A model generated the notes under the pieces. The model saw nothing but the letters and a program-made list of their open reading frames with translations. It ran no database searches and was not told the origin of the DNA. The translations under genes were made by a program, and so were the position numbers. This document shows positions 23,790 to 35,285 of a stretch of DNA of 64,000 bases, piece after piece. Numbering within the stretch: position 1 is the first letter of the stretch; every line of letters starts with the position of its first letter. The DNA comes from Allolobophora icterica (taxonomy: Eukaryota > Annelida > Clitellata > Crassiclitellata > Lumbricidae), in the NCBI GenBank assembly GCA_963556255.1, contig OY744604.1:22306566-22370565 (forward strand), in the 5' to 3' direction.

Positions 23790-24001
23790 CCGTGGGCTCA
23801 ACGCCCGTAGGAATCCGATGCCGTTTTCACTGTGTTTTTCCGCTGTAGTCTGTCCAATGAGTGTGGCTCAGTTCCTGCAGCGATGTTCCACACCATCCGG
23901 TGATATCGTTGAGCCATTCTTTATGGAGTCGTCCTCCTCTTGTTTTTACCATCCATCATTCCGAACACTAATGTCTTGATCTTCCTACCATTACTCATTA
24001 T

Positions 24002-24248
24002 GGGGCGTGGTGGCTCAGTGGTAAGTTCGGCGCCTTGTGACCGGAGGGTTGCAGGTTCGAATCCCACTCTAGCCGCTGCGTACGGACCTTGGGCAAGTCC
24101 TTCACTCGCAAATAAAATTATTGCTCGTGGCGCTTGGGCGTAAAAATTCCGGCACAGTATCAAATGCTGTAGTCGGGAGCGCCTCTGAGTAGTAGTTGAC
24201 TTCGAGAGGCGCTATAGAAATATCCGGAATAAGTAAATAAAAATAAAT
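24002..24248 (+). mobile_element. tRNA-derived SINE (copy 3)
   Basis: Head GGGGCGTGGTGGCTCAGTGG, B box GGTTCGAATCCC, body CCGGCACAGTATCAAATGCT, 3' GAGGCGCTATAGAAATATCC, tail (TAAA)n. A 13-bp internal extension (ATAAAATTATTGC) sits after CACTCGCAA compared with other copies. Confidence 0.9.
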
Positions 24249-24678
24249 ATGTGGCCAAATAGTTCCAGCTTCCTCTTATTATCTTCTAAGATGAAGCCGG
24301 AACTGTTTGGCCACATATGCAGATAGCCTATTGTAATTATAAGCAAACATGGTTTGGTGGCAGATTGCCCTTCATCTCTCCATCCGAGTGCTATGCACAG
24401 TGTGTCATTTAAATGAACTTTGTTTTGCTGAACACGATCACCTGTAAGTAAAGCTTGACTAGTTCGTTTCTTGCCACAATGAAAAATCTTTCTATTCTAC
24501 TAGGCAATGAACCAACATTCAAACCACAACTACTGAAACTGTATAATATAACTTAAGCGAGAGAGTGTTCTAAATGTACATTTGCTTGATACTGGATGTG
24601 CATTAAAATCTACAAATATATAGTTGTAACATTTTTATGTATAATACACCTTTATCCCCAGTTGAAGTTGAAGACAAT

Positions 24679-25196
24679 TTAGGTTGTCACATCGGTCGTA
24701 TGATCATTTGGAACACGTGCAGTAGACGGCTTAAGCGATTCATATGGAGCTGGTCCTCTCACTTGAACAACTACTTTGATATAAGAAACATCTTCGCATG
24801 CGGTATTGTCTTGAAGTGTGTCACTGTTTAGGTTAGGAGGGTAATTCCCTTCAGGAGTTGGAAATTCTGCGTCAGGATTTGGTAGAGTTAGAACGGTCTG
24901 AAATGGTTGGTTACTATTCCAGATTTCGGCATTTTCGTATCCTTTATCAATCACTGGAATTTGCTGGATGGAGCATAAGGACACAGAATCACATTTTTCT
25001 TCACCATGAATAGAACTAATGGATGACGTTCGAGAACTTGAGTGAAGTACGCTCAAATAGGCTGTGTCTCGGACAGTTGTCATTGTTTCATCGTCAATGG
25101 TCTCATAGAGGCTTAACGAAGACCTGGAGACAGCAGTAGGCCTATGACCAGACGAAATTGGTCTATCGACTTCATTAGCAGGCAGTGTGACGGGAT
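24679..25196 (-). CDS. gene A exon 5: cytoplasmic tail, stop
   Basis: Acceptor GGTTTGCAG, phase 1; opens D-P-V-T-L-P-A-N-E-V-D-R-P. Ser/Thr-rich with five Y-x-x-[aliphatic] or Y-x-N sites and ends D-H-T-T-D-V-T-T. Its opening resembles gene B's candidate tail exon (D/N-N-P-T-N-E-I-V-L-E-R). Confidence 0.85.
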
Positions 25197-28100
25197 CTGC
25201 AAACCATAAATAATCAACACTTTAGTCATCGTAAAAGTGTGCGTAATAGTACAGTATAGTGGCTAGCGTTAAACATTTTTTTTACATTGGGACACAGTGA
25301 AGTGGGAAAATAAGGTGCAAACTGCTTAAACACTGGTGTGATGTGTTCGATACCATGACAACAATGACTGAAAGATAAAAGAACATCTACCTCCGTCAAA
25401 GGCCTACACAAAACTACACTGAAATCGGCGCAACTATTACAAAATACTTTGTAATTAAGAATGTAACAACTCATCTGATCCTTTTTGTACAAGGATCAGA
25501 TGAGTTGTATGAGTTACAAGGCATTGGCCATTTGGGGTAAATAGATTCATGGAGTCCATGTCGATTAAATGACATTCTGTTAATCGAACGTGGGGCGTGG
25601 TGGCTCAGTGGTACCTTCGGCGCCTTGTGACCGGAGGGTTGCAGGTTCGAATCCCACTCTAGCCGCTGCGTACGGACCCTGGGCAAGTCCTTCACTCGCA
25701 ATTGCCCGTGGCGCTTCGGCGTGAAAATTCCGGCACAGTATCAAATGCTGTAGTCGGGAGCGCCTCTGAGTAGTACCGGTAGTTGACTTCGAGAGGCGCT
25801 ATAGAAATATCCGGAATAATAACTGTACAACATTAATTTGTAGACCTATCTGGGCGACTCTACGTAGCGGGACCCATGGGTTATGGTGTCTTTGAGTTCT
25901 CCCTTAAACTATGGCCAGAGGCCTAATGTAATTATAAACATAAATAGTTTGATGGCAGATCACCACATAGCTTTTGGTGGTAACTAAAATGACTACCACA
26001 ACGACTACAACCAACCACCCCCGCGCGGACGCACAAAGCTACCCGGCGTTCATATATAAATTCAGCCATTATACAACCACAATTACACTCATTCGTACTC
26101 AGCGCCAGGCCATGCCATTTTGAAATTTAACACCCGGCAGAACTGTTAATACAATTAGGCCTATCGATTAAAAATTTGAAACAATTCCAAATATATTTTT
26201 GGAGAATAGATGCTAAAAGCTTAATTTTAATACTAAAATGCATTATTCTTAAACTCATTTTCCTACATTTCTTAGTTATGCCTCAAGAGCAAAGTTGGCT
26301 TGAGATTGATATGCTGCGCTCCTAAAAGTACGCCCTATTTAAAATACAATATACGACGTGATGCACAGAAAACCGTTGTATTCGGTGAAAGAGAAAACGG
26401 ATGCGGGTGGCCTGTAATTACCAAAACGTAGAGATCGATCACAGCGTGTAGAAGCAGTGAAAAAGGCAAACACACTGTCGAAGGTAATTAAACACACTTT
26501 TTGTACAAGGATCAGATGAGTTGTATGAGTTACAAGGCATTGGCCATTTGGGGTAAATAGATTCATGGAGTCCATGTCGATTAAATGACATTCTGTTAAT
26601 CGAACGAGTGCAGAAGAAGGCAATAAAGATGATAGAGGGGAGTGGATTTATGCCATACTACGAGAAACTCAAGAAAAATAAAACCCGTTAGGGTATGCAG
26701 GTACGAATAGTGAGAAGTGACGTTGTGAAGATCACTAAAAGTTTTTAAAGGCAATGATCATGAAGATCCAGAAAATTTCTTTTCGGATGGGTGATAGAGT
26801 CGGTAGTTCTTCTCCCATTCCTACCACCTGAAACACGGTGTTACTAAATAACTATAGTGCTAGATTACATGCTACTAAATCACTAAAAATTGATTGATCT
26901 AAACTTCTTGAACTTTCCTTAAGATTTATCCGTTATTTGTTCAGATAATTCCTTAGGCGAATTTTGAAATTAAACGCGCTTTGTTGGGCAGATAATATTG
27001 TGCTACCTGAAGATTTTCTCTTCATGCGAATACATAGGATGGTTGTAACGATACAAAAGAAAGCGGCCAGTGTTCCAACCGCAGTCAAAGACACGAAATC
27101 TGAAATAAAGTCAAAAGTAAATACGTGATCGGATAAATCGATCAACCATGAAATCATCTTCACGCCATTGAAAGGACAGACTTAGGTTTCTGTGCAAACA
27201 AAAGTAGTTAAAGGTAAATTCTGTACCAATAGAAGTACCATCACGACATATTTAATTAAGAGAAAAGTCAATCATTAAGCTTACATACCCGCAAAAATAG
27301 CTAAACAAGTACTCGCGAAAACTATTGGAGTTAGGTCCCCGAAGCCCGAAAAGTAGGCCTAGTATTTTCAGTTTATCTCGTCTCCTATAAGCCATCAATT
27401 AATACTCTTAATCAACACTATCGATTTATGTAGAACAAATAGGTGGTAGCCAGTGCAGGATTTAGACTTGATGCTGTCCTAAGCTAATATAAAATTATAA
27501 CAGAAAGTCTCACAAAACTTCAAACATATATGCCTTCTTAATTATTTAATAGCAGGGCATTTTAAGTGAAATATTCAAATAATTTTAAAATGAATGCATC
27601 TACTCAGGCGAGATTGAACTTCCTGCAGAAGATTTTACATAATATAATATATATATACAGAGTTCACATAAAATTTAAAACGCTCCAAAAATTCTGAATT
27701 TTGTTAGGCTCCTGCGGATTGTGAGGCCCTAAGATGTAGCTTTTTTACTTATGCCAAATCCGGCACTGATGGTAGCCTTGTGCAAACACAGAAAAGCAAC
27801 AAAATAACCTTAAAATATTTAAATGCATTTTATAGCAATATAAATATACCCTGTCGTAGAAGCAGTTTATTTTGTTATCATAGAGAACCTACATTAACAA
27901 ATTAGCACAAACAAATCCATATTTTGATCAATATTAGTACAAAATATAAAACCTGCTATTTTTGGCTCCCATATATACACTAATAGTAACCAGAGAACTA
28001 CCATAATTTTGTTTCACACAACAAAAAATGCATAAATAGTATAGGAAAAGACACCGGGCATACAAGGGTTTCATGCAACTGACGCGAGCATATTTTTAGC

Positions 28101-31100
28101 CTACATGATTGAGTGTTGAAATAAAACTGTCGTCAGGTAGTAATTCTTTCACATGTAGGTCCTTTGTGTGCTAATATGTAAATTTTAACCCTATAAAAAC
28201 TTCTATTAATACTTTCTGCAAACTGACAACCTCAGTGTGTCCAGAAAATTTCAAACCGTGTATAATTAAGATGTCACAATTAAGCACTAAACTTTTTATG
28301 TGATTTGCAAATATAATACAATTTTATTTGTAGACTGACTGACAGAAAGAAACTGATCATTGAGTACCTTGGAGTTTTCCTTTAAAATAAAGCTTCCCAA
28401 AAGGAGAAGAAAAAGTGACGTTTCTCTACATAATGTGCTGCAGGTAGTTTATACTAAAAAATACCCAACGAACAGCACTTACACAAATTTGTATTTGAAA
28501 TGAATCCTGAGTCCAGTGGAGTTGTGGTCAGTGGTATGGTGTTGACAGAAGCATGTGCAGAATCGGTTTGTTTGATTTCAGGCGATTTCCAGAGGTGGTT
28601 GAATTTGGGTGCATTGCTGGCATTGGCTAGTCGTCTGCTCTTCTGAGTTGCAAAGTAGGTTTTGCAAGAGAAGAATGAGTTATTGGTCGATGAGTTGAAG
28701 GTGATACTTATCATTGAGGTGACTTTGAAGTTTTTATTTTCCACAACTTCATCTGCTGCTATGATTCGTCCATCTTTATCTTCTCCGTGTTGTCTCCACT
28801 CCATGCTTGGAATCCAGTATCCTCTGAATCTGACGCTGCAGCGCATCCATATGCGATCGCCTTCCATAAACGAGTTGCCTGTGCTTGTGTTGTGATTCGT
28901 CTCACAAAATGGAGTGGATTCTGTGGAAAAACATAGATTAAGATGTATTTAAAAGTAAAAATCCTTGCTCGTGGTTCAGTCGAAATTCATTTAACTAAAC
29001 AAAGCTGTTTCTGCGAATAACATAGCTACAATGTAGAATTCACGACGAAAAATTCAGATTTTTTTGCAAATTCGGTAGGATTTTTCTCTATTATAGATTG
29101 AATTATATAAAAAAATGCACTATTATTCTCGTTTAGAGTGTATGTTGTTCTGTATTGCCACACGCAATAAAGTTTTACATGTCAATTTTTGGTTCATGTA
29201 ATTAACGCTTTTCATTGGCATTTCTTACCAAATACAATCAGTTGAGCACTCCAATAAGTCATTTGATGTCCAATTTCGATGACACAAGTGTAGAGACCGG
29301 CATCTTCTAGAGTGGTTGAGTTCGAATACAGTGTTCCTGAACCAAATTTATCGACATCGACTGAGAACTGAGCTAAGTATGTTGATTTTGTGCCACTGTT
29401 CCAATTATTGAAGATCTTTTCGTTGCTCAAATGTTGCTGTGAATTAAAAATTTCGCCAGAACTGGCTCTTAATAGAGTCCACTCGCGAACTATCGATCCG
29501 TTGTGAGTTCGGCACTCGAAAGTCATAGTTTGGCCGGCGATAACTGCCAAGTTTTGCGGGAAAAGACTCAGGCTACACCACGCTGAAATACATCATCCTT
29601 GAATGTTCAATTAAAGTAAATTTATGATATCTCAAGCAATATCGCTGGGAAATGCATATCCATACATTTGAAATTCGTTTGCAATATTCTCTTTTTACCT
29701 TTATTTAGTGAAATTGGTGCTATATAAAGTTTCCTGTCTCTCTTTGTAATGAACTGCCGTAAGTCTGCTGTAACTCACTTCTGCAAGTCATTAACCAGTT
29801 TCTGCCTCTGTCTCCTCGACTATTCTGCCGCCTTCGACACCATCGATCACGATCTACTTATCCTTCTACTTTCTTCTTGGTTTGGTGTCTCTGACGCTGC
29901 TAGACTCTGGCTTAAGCCTTTTCTGTCTTCCTGCACATCCTCTACCAAAGCGCCAGCCACTATTCACTACCCTTCCCGTTCCTTAATGCTGCGTCCTGGG
30001 GCCACTTCTCTTCATTCTTTACACTACACCCCTGAACATTTTCTTAAAATCCTCATCTGTTGACCGTCAACCTTACGCAGACGACACCCAACTCTCCGTA
30101 TCCTTTTCTCCTAGGATATTTTCCTCCTCCATTGCTCAATTACGCGGCGTGGTTAATTTAATTTCTAAATGGATGTCATCCAGCCTTCACTGCCTTAACA
30201 CTGCCTTAACACTGCCAGAACAGAAATTGTCATTCTCGGTCTACCTGATATAATCAATAAATCCCCGACTTTTCCACGCGTTTATCAACGTTTATCCACA
30301 AACTCTTCACCTCTCGCTTTCACCTCTAACTCGCCTGTGGTCAAGCTTGGTATTGGTCACCAGGACAACCAAGCATCTTCATATCACACCCGTCCTTAAA
30401 TCTGTCCACTGTCTTACAATCTATGAGCGCATCAATTTTACAGTCACATCGCTGACCTACAACTCCCCACAATACGTCCAAGTGCCTTCGTGAACTCTTC
30501 ACCAACCAACCTTTACCCGATAATCCTCCTATCTCACTCTCTTTCATCTTCCAGTTTCTACTTGACTCAAATCTCCAAAACTCCCCAAATTCTCAGTTCC
30601 TCTACTATAACTCCCGCTCACCCTTTGCTATCTGCCTCAGATTTCTCTATTTAAAACCCAATAGGCTTTTCACTCCATATTGAAGCCTATTGAACTCTGT
30701 CACTATTCGATCCTTCTCGTCCTCAACGAAATCCGCTTTACTAGCTCCTCTACCTCCTTTCTCTGGTCTCTCTCGCAACCGGACTGGGATCTTCCTTGTA
30801 CCATCTCTGAACAACCCATCTGATACGACACAGCGTACGTGAATAAGCTGGTGCCCTGCGCTTAGCTTTAGAGTGGCGTTTTAGATATTTGGAGTTTATG
30901 ATTACGATTACGAGATAGGTGTACGATGAAAAGATTATAGCCCTAGGCCTATGTCAAGTTCATTTTTTATGTCCGTTAAGCAGATTCATAATAATTATTT
31001 TCAACTATCGGTGGTGTTTTTGATATAAAGATATCAAAGAGTTCACACTATCTTTACTATACTAAAACTTACCGATGTCCACAGTTAGACACAGGTCTAT

Positions 31101-31121
31101 CAACAGAGACAAAAATAACAT
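24679..31121 (-). CDS. gene A: two-Ig-domain type I receptor with ITIM/ITSM-like tail
   Basis: Exons on the minus strand: 31073-31121, 29229-29582, 28483-28920, 27007-27099, 24679-25196. Lengths 49+354+438+93+518 = 1452 nt = 483 aa plus stop; all introns phase 1 with GT/AG borders, so the model is self-consistent. Order: signal peptide (1-16), V-type Ig domain (C40, W51, D-A-G-L-Y-T-C ending at C116), second Ig-like domain with Ser/Thr-rich stalk (135-280), membrane segment (about 282-304) followed by R-M-K-R-K, and a 172-residue tail. Tail tyrosines: S-L-Y342-E-T-I (ITIM-like), T-A-Y358-L-S-V (ITSM-like), Y398-E-N-A (Grb2-type Y-x-N), V-S-Y450-I-K-V (ITIM-like), P-Y463-E-S-L. Such motifs recruit SH2 phosphatases or adaptors in known immune receptors; ligand and orthologue are unknown. 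Confidence 0.85.
25479..25590. repeat. 112-bp copy of a LINE segment (duplicate at 26497-26606)
   Basis: From TTTTTGTACAAGGATCAG to TGTTAATCGAACG the two copies are virtually identical. Copy 2 continues into LINE coding (E-R-V-Q-K-K-A-I-K-M-I); copy 1 ends exactly where SINE copy 4 begins. Confidence 0.85.
25592..25820 (+). mobile_element. tRNA-derived SINE (copy 4)
   Basis: Head GGGGCGTGGTGGCTCAGTGG, B box, body and 3' GAGGCGCTATAGAAATATCC as in the other copies. A 5-bp CCGGT insertion is in the 3' region. Lies in the gene A intron between membrane and tail exons. Confidence 0.9.
26497..26740 (+). mobile_element. LINE reverse transcriptase C-terminal fragment
   Basis: Encodes E-R-V-Q-K-K-A-I-K-M-I-E-G-S-G, then M-P-Y-Y-E-K-L-K-K, a block found near the end of many LINE reverse transcriptases (E-R-V-Q-x-x-A-T-K-x-I). 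Degenerate beyond that. Confidence 0.65.
27007..27099 (-). CDS. gene A exon 4: transmembrane segment
   Basis: 93-nt phase 1-1 exon, acceptor TTATTTCAG, donor TCAG|GTAGCA. Encodes F-V-S-L-T-A-V-G-T-L-A-A-F-F-C-I-V-T-T-I-L-C-I followed by the basic stop-transfer R-M-K-R-K. Confidence 0.88.
27450..27768. mobile_element. 319-bp hAT-like MITE
   Basis: Ends CAGTGCAGGATTTAG and, in reverse, CAGTGCCGGATTTGG; flanks GTGGTAGC (27442-27449) and ATGGTAGC (27769-27776) differ at one of eight. No ORF. In a gene A intron. Confidence 0.75.
27777..28482. other. gene A intron, nothing recognised
   Basis: AT-rich intron between the membrane exon and the second Ig exon. No further exon with matching phase was found. 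Confidence 0.4.
28483..28920 (-). CDS. gene A exon 3: second Ig-like domain and stalk
   Basis: 438-nt phase 1-1 exon, acceptor TTTTCCACAG, donor TTGT|GTAAGT. Ig pattern: R-I-W-M-R-C, then M-E-W-R-Q-H, and later F-F-S-C-K-T; followed by a Ser/Thr/Pro-rich stalk (I-P-L-T-T-T-P-L-D-S). N-S-S and N-N-S sites could be glycosylated. Confidence 0.85.
29229..29582 (-). CDS. gene A exon 2: V-type Ig domain
   Basis: 354-nt phase 1-1 exon, acceptor ATTTCAG, donor TTTG|GTAAGA. Shows T-F-E-C, R-E-W-T-L-L and the canonical E-D-A-G-L-Y-T-C of V-set domains, closing Q-L-I-V-F. Confidence 0.9.
29730..30900 (+). mobile_element. LINE relic (L2-like) in gene A intron 1
   Basis: Reverse transcriptase block L-L-D-Y-S-A-A-F-D-T-I-D-H-D-L-L-I at about 29815-29865, many frame breaks after. 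The 3' end (GAGTGGCGTTTTAGATATTT then GATTACGATTACGAG) matches the tails of relics at about 45505-45560 (minus) and 59560-59630. Antisense to gene A. Confidence 0.8.
31073..31121 (-). CDS. gene A exon 1: signal peptide
   Basis: 49 nt from ATG to donor ATCG|GTAAGT, phase 1. Encodes M-L-F-L-S-L-L-I-D-L-C-L-T-V-D-I, a short hydrophobic signal peptide continuing with A-W-C in exon 2. No other ATG with these properties precedes the Ig exon. Too short for an ORF search. Confidence 0.75.
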
Positions 31122-31718
31122 TGTTCTTTACGATTTTCCTGCTGTTTCAGAGACGTGAGCTTATGTATTAATATAATCTAAACACCAAGCAGCGAACACT
31201 GAATATAGACAACCGGTTGAGACTATTACGAACACCGGGAGCCAATAATTACGCTGTGGGTCGAGTATGCTCATCCTAACGCTATTATAAGACCACCACA
31301 ACTTGTTTTGCCAAATTTGTTCAGCATCCAACAATTTTCAGTTTCAGTAATAGGCCTATGCAAAATGATTATGTCCGTAAGTGATACAGCGGTATAATGA
31401 TACAATTCGAAACAGAAGTTTACCTATAGCCCACATAATCCTGGTATACAAAATAGTGGCTAGCAATATTTATCTTTCCTGTTGATATTTTATGATTATT
31501 TAAATACATTTTGAGTGATTTATAGCAGGAATGACGAGTAAATTTCAGTATCACGCACATGTTTAAAGTTGCTTACAGATGCAAGAATTTTCACTTAGAC
31601 TGTAAGCTTAGGTTACTGTTAGTATTACGCATTTATTAAGCGCTACTATCTTATAACCGAGCATCGATGGCGCTGATCAATTGCTATTGAAGCTCCAGGT
31701 CCCAACACAGTAATTGTT

Positions 31719-31940
31719 TCAGGTAAGGCTCGAAACCGTAGTCTCCGCGTTATGCTGGAGAGTGGAAGTTCGGGCAAGTGGAAAGACCAAGTTGCCTTGC
31801 ATGGCAGAGCGGAGAAATAACGCGACCAAGGAGCCTATGGAAAATTCTGAGACACAAATCTTTTTGAGATAAAATGGAGCAGAGCCTGATAGACAGTTAC
31901 GAGTGAGCATCAACATTTTAAACTCGATAAACTTTTGCAT
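31719..31940 (-). mobile_element. LINE C-terminal fragment
   Basis: Minus frame encodes I-E-F-K-M-L-M-L-T-R-N-C-L-S-G-S-A-P-F-Y-L, then F-P-L-A-R-T-S-T-L-Q-H, matching the C-terminal region of the L2-like LINEs here. Truncated. Confidence 0.6.
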
Positions 31941-32117
31941 AAGTAACCAGTGCAGATGTTTTCACATGAACCTGGAGATCTGACCAAATCTATGAATGCC
32001 GCTGATCAACAGAGCAGCAGCAGCATTCAATACTGATTAGAGCAAATTTATGCAGGAATGAGTTAGTTCTACATAAATGACATTGCCATTTTCAACCATG
32101 GACCATATGAATACATG

Positions 32118-32273
32118 CAGGGCCGTAGTGGTAAAATTATATGTTAGTACACGCTGCCGGTGAGTTTTCCGAAAGAAATTAGAGGTGAGTACAAATATTT
32201 TGTGAGGTGAGTATACGGTCTCTAGAGGTCAGTACACGCTGTATACCCGCGTATACCCTCGACTACAGCCCTG
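32118..32273. mobile_element. 156-bp hAT-like MITE (same family as 46430)
   Basis: Ends CAGGGCCGTAGTGG and, in reverse, CAGGGCTGTAGTCG; flanks AATACATG and AATGCATG (one mismatch). Opposite orientation to the copy at 46430-48839, to which it is closely similar over its full length. Confidence 0.85.
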
Positions 32274-32395
32274 AATGCATGTACCATGGTTGTTGTGGTT
32301 TGAGTTCTAAACGAACGGCGTAGAGTGCGGTGAATGAAGCATGATGCATTTCTTGCATTTTAGTGTTGATATGTATCATAGCGTAAGGCACACAC

Positions 32396-32650
32396 TCACA
32401 ATGGTTTCATATCCGAAATGGAGTGAGGCAGGGATGTGTCCTTTCACCACAACTATTCAACATCCTAGCAGATTTTGGCATGAGGGAACACTTGTTGGTT
32501 TTTAAGGAGGGATACACATCGGTGATAGTAAGTTCTTCAATCTCAAGTATGCCGACGACATTGTTTTGCTTGGTTGTTTGGTGGCAGAAATGCGTGAGCT
32601 GGAAAACACCAATTACCCGATTGCTACAATTCTCTTAAAGGGCGGAGATC
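32396..32650 (+). mobile_element. LINE reverse transcriptase fragment
   Basis: M-R-Q-G-C-V-L-S-P-Q-L-F-N-I (the R-Q-G-x-x-L-S-P motif), and after a frameshift L-K-Y-A-D-D-I-V-L-L-G (catalytic A-D-D). Decayed. Confidence 0.75.
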
Positions 32651-34259
32651 TTTCAACCTAGGCCTATTCCTAACACCAAGCTGGGAACTTCACTATTTGG
32701 TTCCGAGTTAAAGGAAATAATGTCATAGATTTCCAAGGGACATGTCGCCCCTAACTTTGATTTAGATTTCAATCACGATTTAGAATTCATTCACAGTTTA
32801 TTATATGCCCAAATTACACGCAAGTTGTTTCCATACATAGTCGTCCCTGAGAAGAACAGGCCTAAATCACTACTGAGTGAGCTCAAGACATGCAGCTCTA
32901 TGCAACAAGACGAACTTTGTCAACACATTGGATATTTAAAAATTATTATGACTGTTCGGAACAGAATGGAGGAACTTGCCCACAACAATGGTTAATAAGA
33001 GACTGTTCATGCTCAGACATGGTTTTTTGAATACTGAAACCAATTGACTTTCGTACTAAGCACATATTTACACCATTAATCTTCAACATACTATCAATTT
33101 GCTCACCTGTATAAAAGTCAGGTGTATAAAGTCTATAAACTACAGAGTGTACACGTGTTCATGGGTAAATACAGAAACGTCTATAATGCATTGTGCACAT
33201 CGTATGCAAGGAATGGTTAGGCAACTAGCTCGATAGAACATTCGTCTCAACAGCGACAACATTCGACAGTGATAGGAGTGTAGCCTATTGGGAAAACATG
33301 TAGGCCCTATGTCTTGTTTGTTGGATTGCATTACTAGGTCCGTTCGAACCGATCATTCTAGAAATTCAATTTCTTAGCAGCAATTCATAGGACATTTAAG
33401 GTATGTAAAATAATGATGCCTATGGATAGAAGCAGTTGGTTTGAGCTGTAGCGAAATACTAGCAGTAATAACTTTTGATGTTTCAATGGCATAGGCCGAA
33501 GTCCGCCTAACGTCTTCTCTTATACTGAACAATAGATTTCCGAACTGAACAATTAGGCTACGGAAGGGCTAAAATCCCGAGAAAAAGAGGATTGGGGGTT
33601 TGGAGGGGTCTCAATAAACACTGAAAACAGTTCACAACACTGAAATTAAATTAAAATAACTAAATTATTGTTCCTATTATTAAAATAAATAAATTATCTT
33701 TTTAAAAGTTGAAAAAAGGTGCCAGAACCCCGTTCCGGCGCGTTCCGGCTGAAAAAACCACTGGTTATACTTGGATATACTAATACTGTATACTTGAAAC
33801 GTTTGACTACTTGATAACATCTAAATGGCTAGCAAAGTCTTAATCACAGACTCGAAAATGTCGATAACGCTGCTTAAAAGTTAAGTGCAGGGTACCAGCT
33901 CATTCATTAGCGCTGAGGTGTAGTCGAGAGATACCGAATGAAGAACTGAAGAATGAAGAATGAAGACCCAATTGCGTGGAGATAAAGAGAAAACCCTACT
34001 ATACGACGGTGCTTCTTTCAAAATTCGGAAGACAAGAAGACGCCAGTTCTTTGCAAGCATCTAAGTGCTTGTTTGGAGATACGTGGAAAGAATAATCTCA
34101 GTTAAGGAATGTTGCGAGGGTGGCAATGCTGATTCGGCACGAAGCATCTAAAAGTCAGAAAAATCTATTTCCTTCACATTGGGGCTGATTATAACAGAAA
34201 GTTAGCCTGATAAACGCCAGTATGTCCTTGAACCAATCCGCCTCTCATGTTTTCTTGTA
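32651..34259. other. intergenic, no gene recognised
   Basis: No exon or RNA gene seen. At about 33690-33765 the text GTTCCGGCGCGTTCCGGC then AACCACTG resembles one end of a hAT-like element; I did not find its partner. Confidence 0.35.
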
Positions 34260-35285
34260 CGTTTACAGAAGACAGTCTAGATCCGGGTTAACAATCCAGG
34301 TGTTGGCTGACAACCTATATGCAGGCTTAAAATTCAGATGCAGGCTGACAACCAAGATGCAAGCTGACAATTCAGATACAGGCTGACAATTCATGTGCAG
34401 GCTGACAACCTAGATGCAGGCTGACAAATCAGATGTAGGCTGACAAAATGCAGGATGACAATCCAGAGGCAGACTGACAATGCATATGCAAGCTGATAAT
34501 CCAGATACAAGCTGACAATCTAGGTCCAGGCTGACAACCTAGATGCAGGCTGACAATTCAGATGTAGGCTGACAACCTAGATGCACGCCGACAACCCAGA
34601 CACAGGCTGACAATCTAGATGAAAGCTATGGTGGAGGCTGTCAACCTAGATGGAGGCTGACAATCCAGAGGCAGCCTGAAAATGCAGATGCAGGCTGACA
34701 ATCCAAGTGTTAGCTATCAACCTATATGGAGGCGTACAATAGAGATTCAGGCTGACAATCCAGAGGCAGTATGATAATGCTGATGCAGGCTGACAATCCA
34801 AGTGTTGGCTGACAACCTAGATGCTGGATGGCAATTCAGATGCAGGTTGACAACCTAGATGCAAGCTGTCAAACCAGGTGCAGGCTGACAACCTAGATGC
34901 AGGCTGACAATTCAGAGACAGACTGACAATGCAGATGCAGGCAGACAATTCAAATGCATGCCTACAATCCAGGTGTTGGCTGACAACCTATATGCAGGCT
35001 TACAATTCAGATGAAGGTTGACAACCTAGATGCATTGTAAGCTGACAATCCAGCTACAGACTGACAATCTAGGTGCAGGCTGACAGCCTAGATTCAGGCT
35101 GAGAATTCAGAGGTGCAAATGCAAATGACAATGCAAATTCAGGCTGACAATTCAAATGAATGCTAGCAATCCAGGTGCAGGCTAGATGCTGGCTTACAAT
35201 CTAGATGCTGGTTGACAATCCAGATCCAGGATGACATCCAGATGCAGGCTGACAATTCAAATGCATGCTAGCAATCCAGGCTCAC
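34260..35285. repeat. degenerate ~20-bp minisatellite
   Basis: About 45-50 imperfect units of the type CAGGCTGACAATCCAGATG fill 1 kb, with variable spacers and substitutions (AACCTAGATG, AATTCAGATG variants). No reading frame is kept, so non-coding. It lies between the two divergent Ig receptor genes. Confidence 0.92.

Noticed and set aside
23790..23970. Coding exon next to the (ATC)n array
   Set aside because: Frame is interrupted and the segment looks like a repeat tied to the microsatellite; I could not name its family.
24002..24075. tRNA gene
   Set aside because: A and B boxes are present but the unit continues into a SINE body and tail found in four copies, and no acceptor stem is apparent.
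34260..35285. CRISPR-like array
   Set aside because: Units are contiguous, degenerate and eukaryotic in context, with no regular unique spacers.
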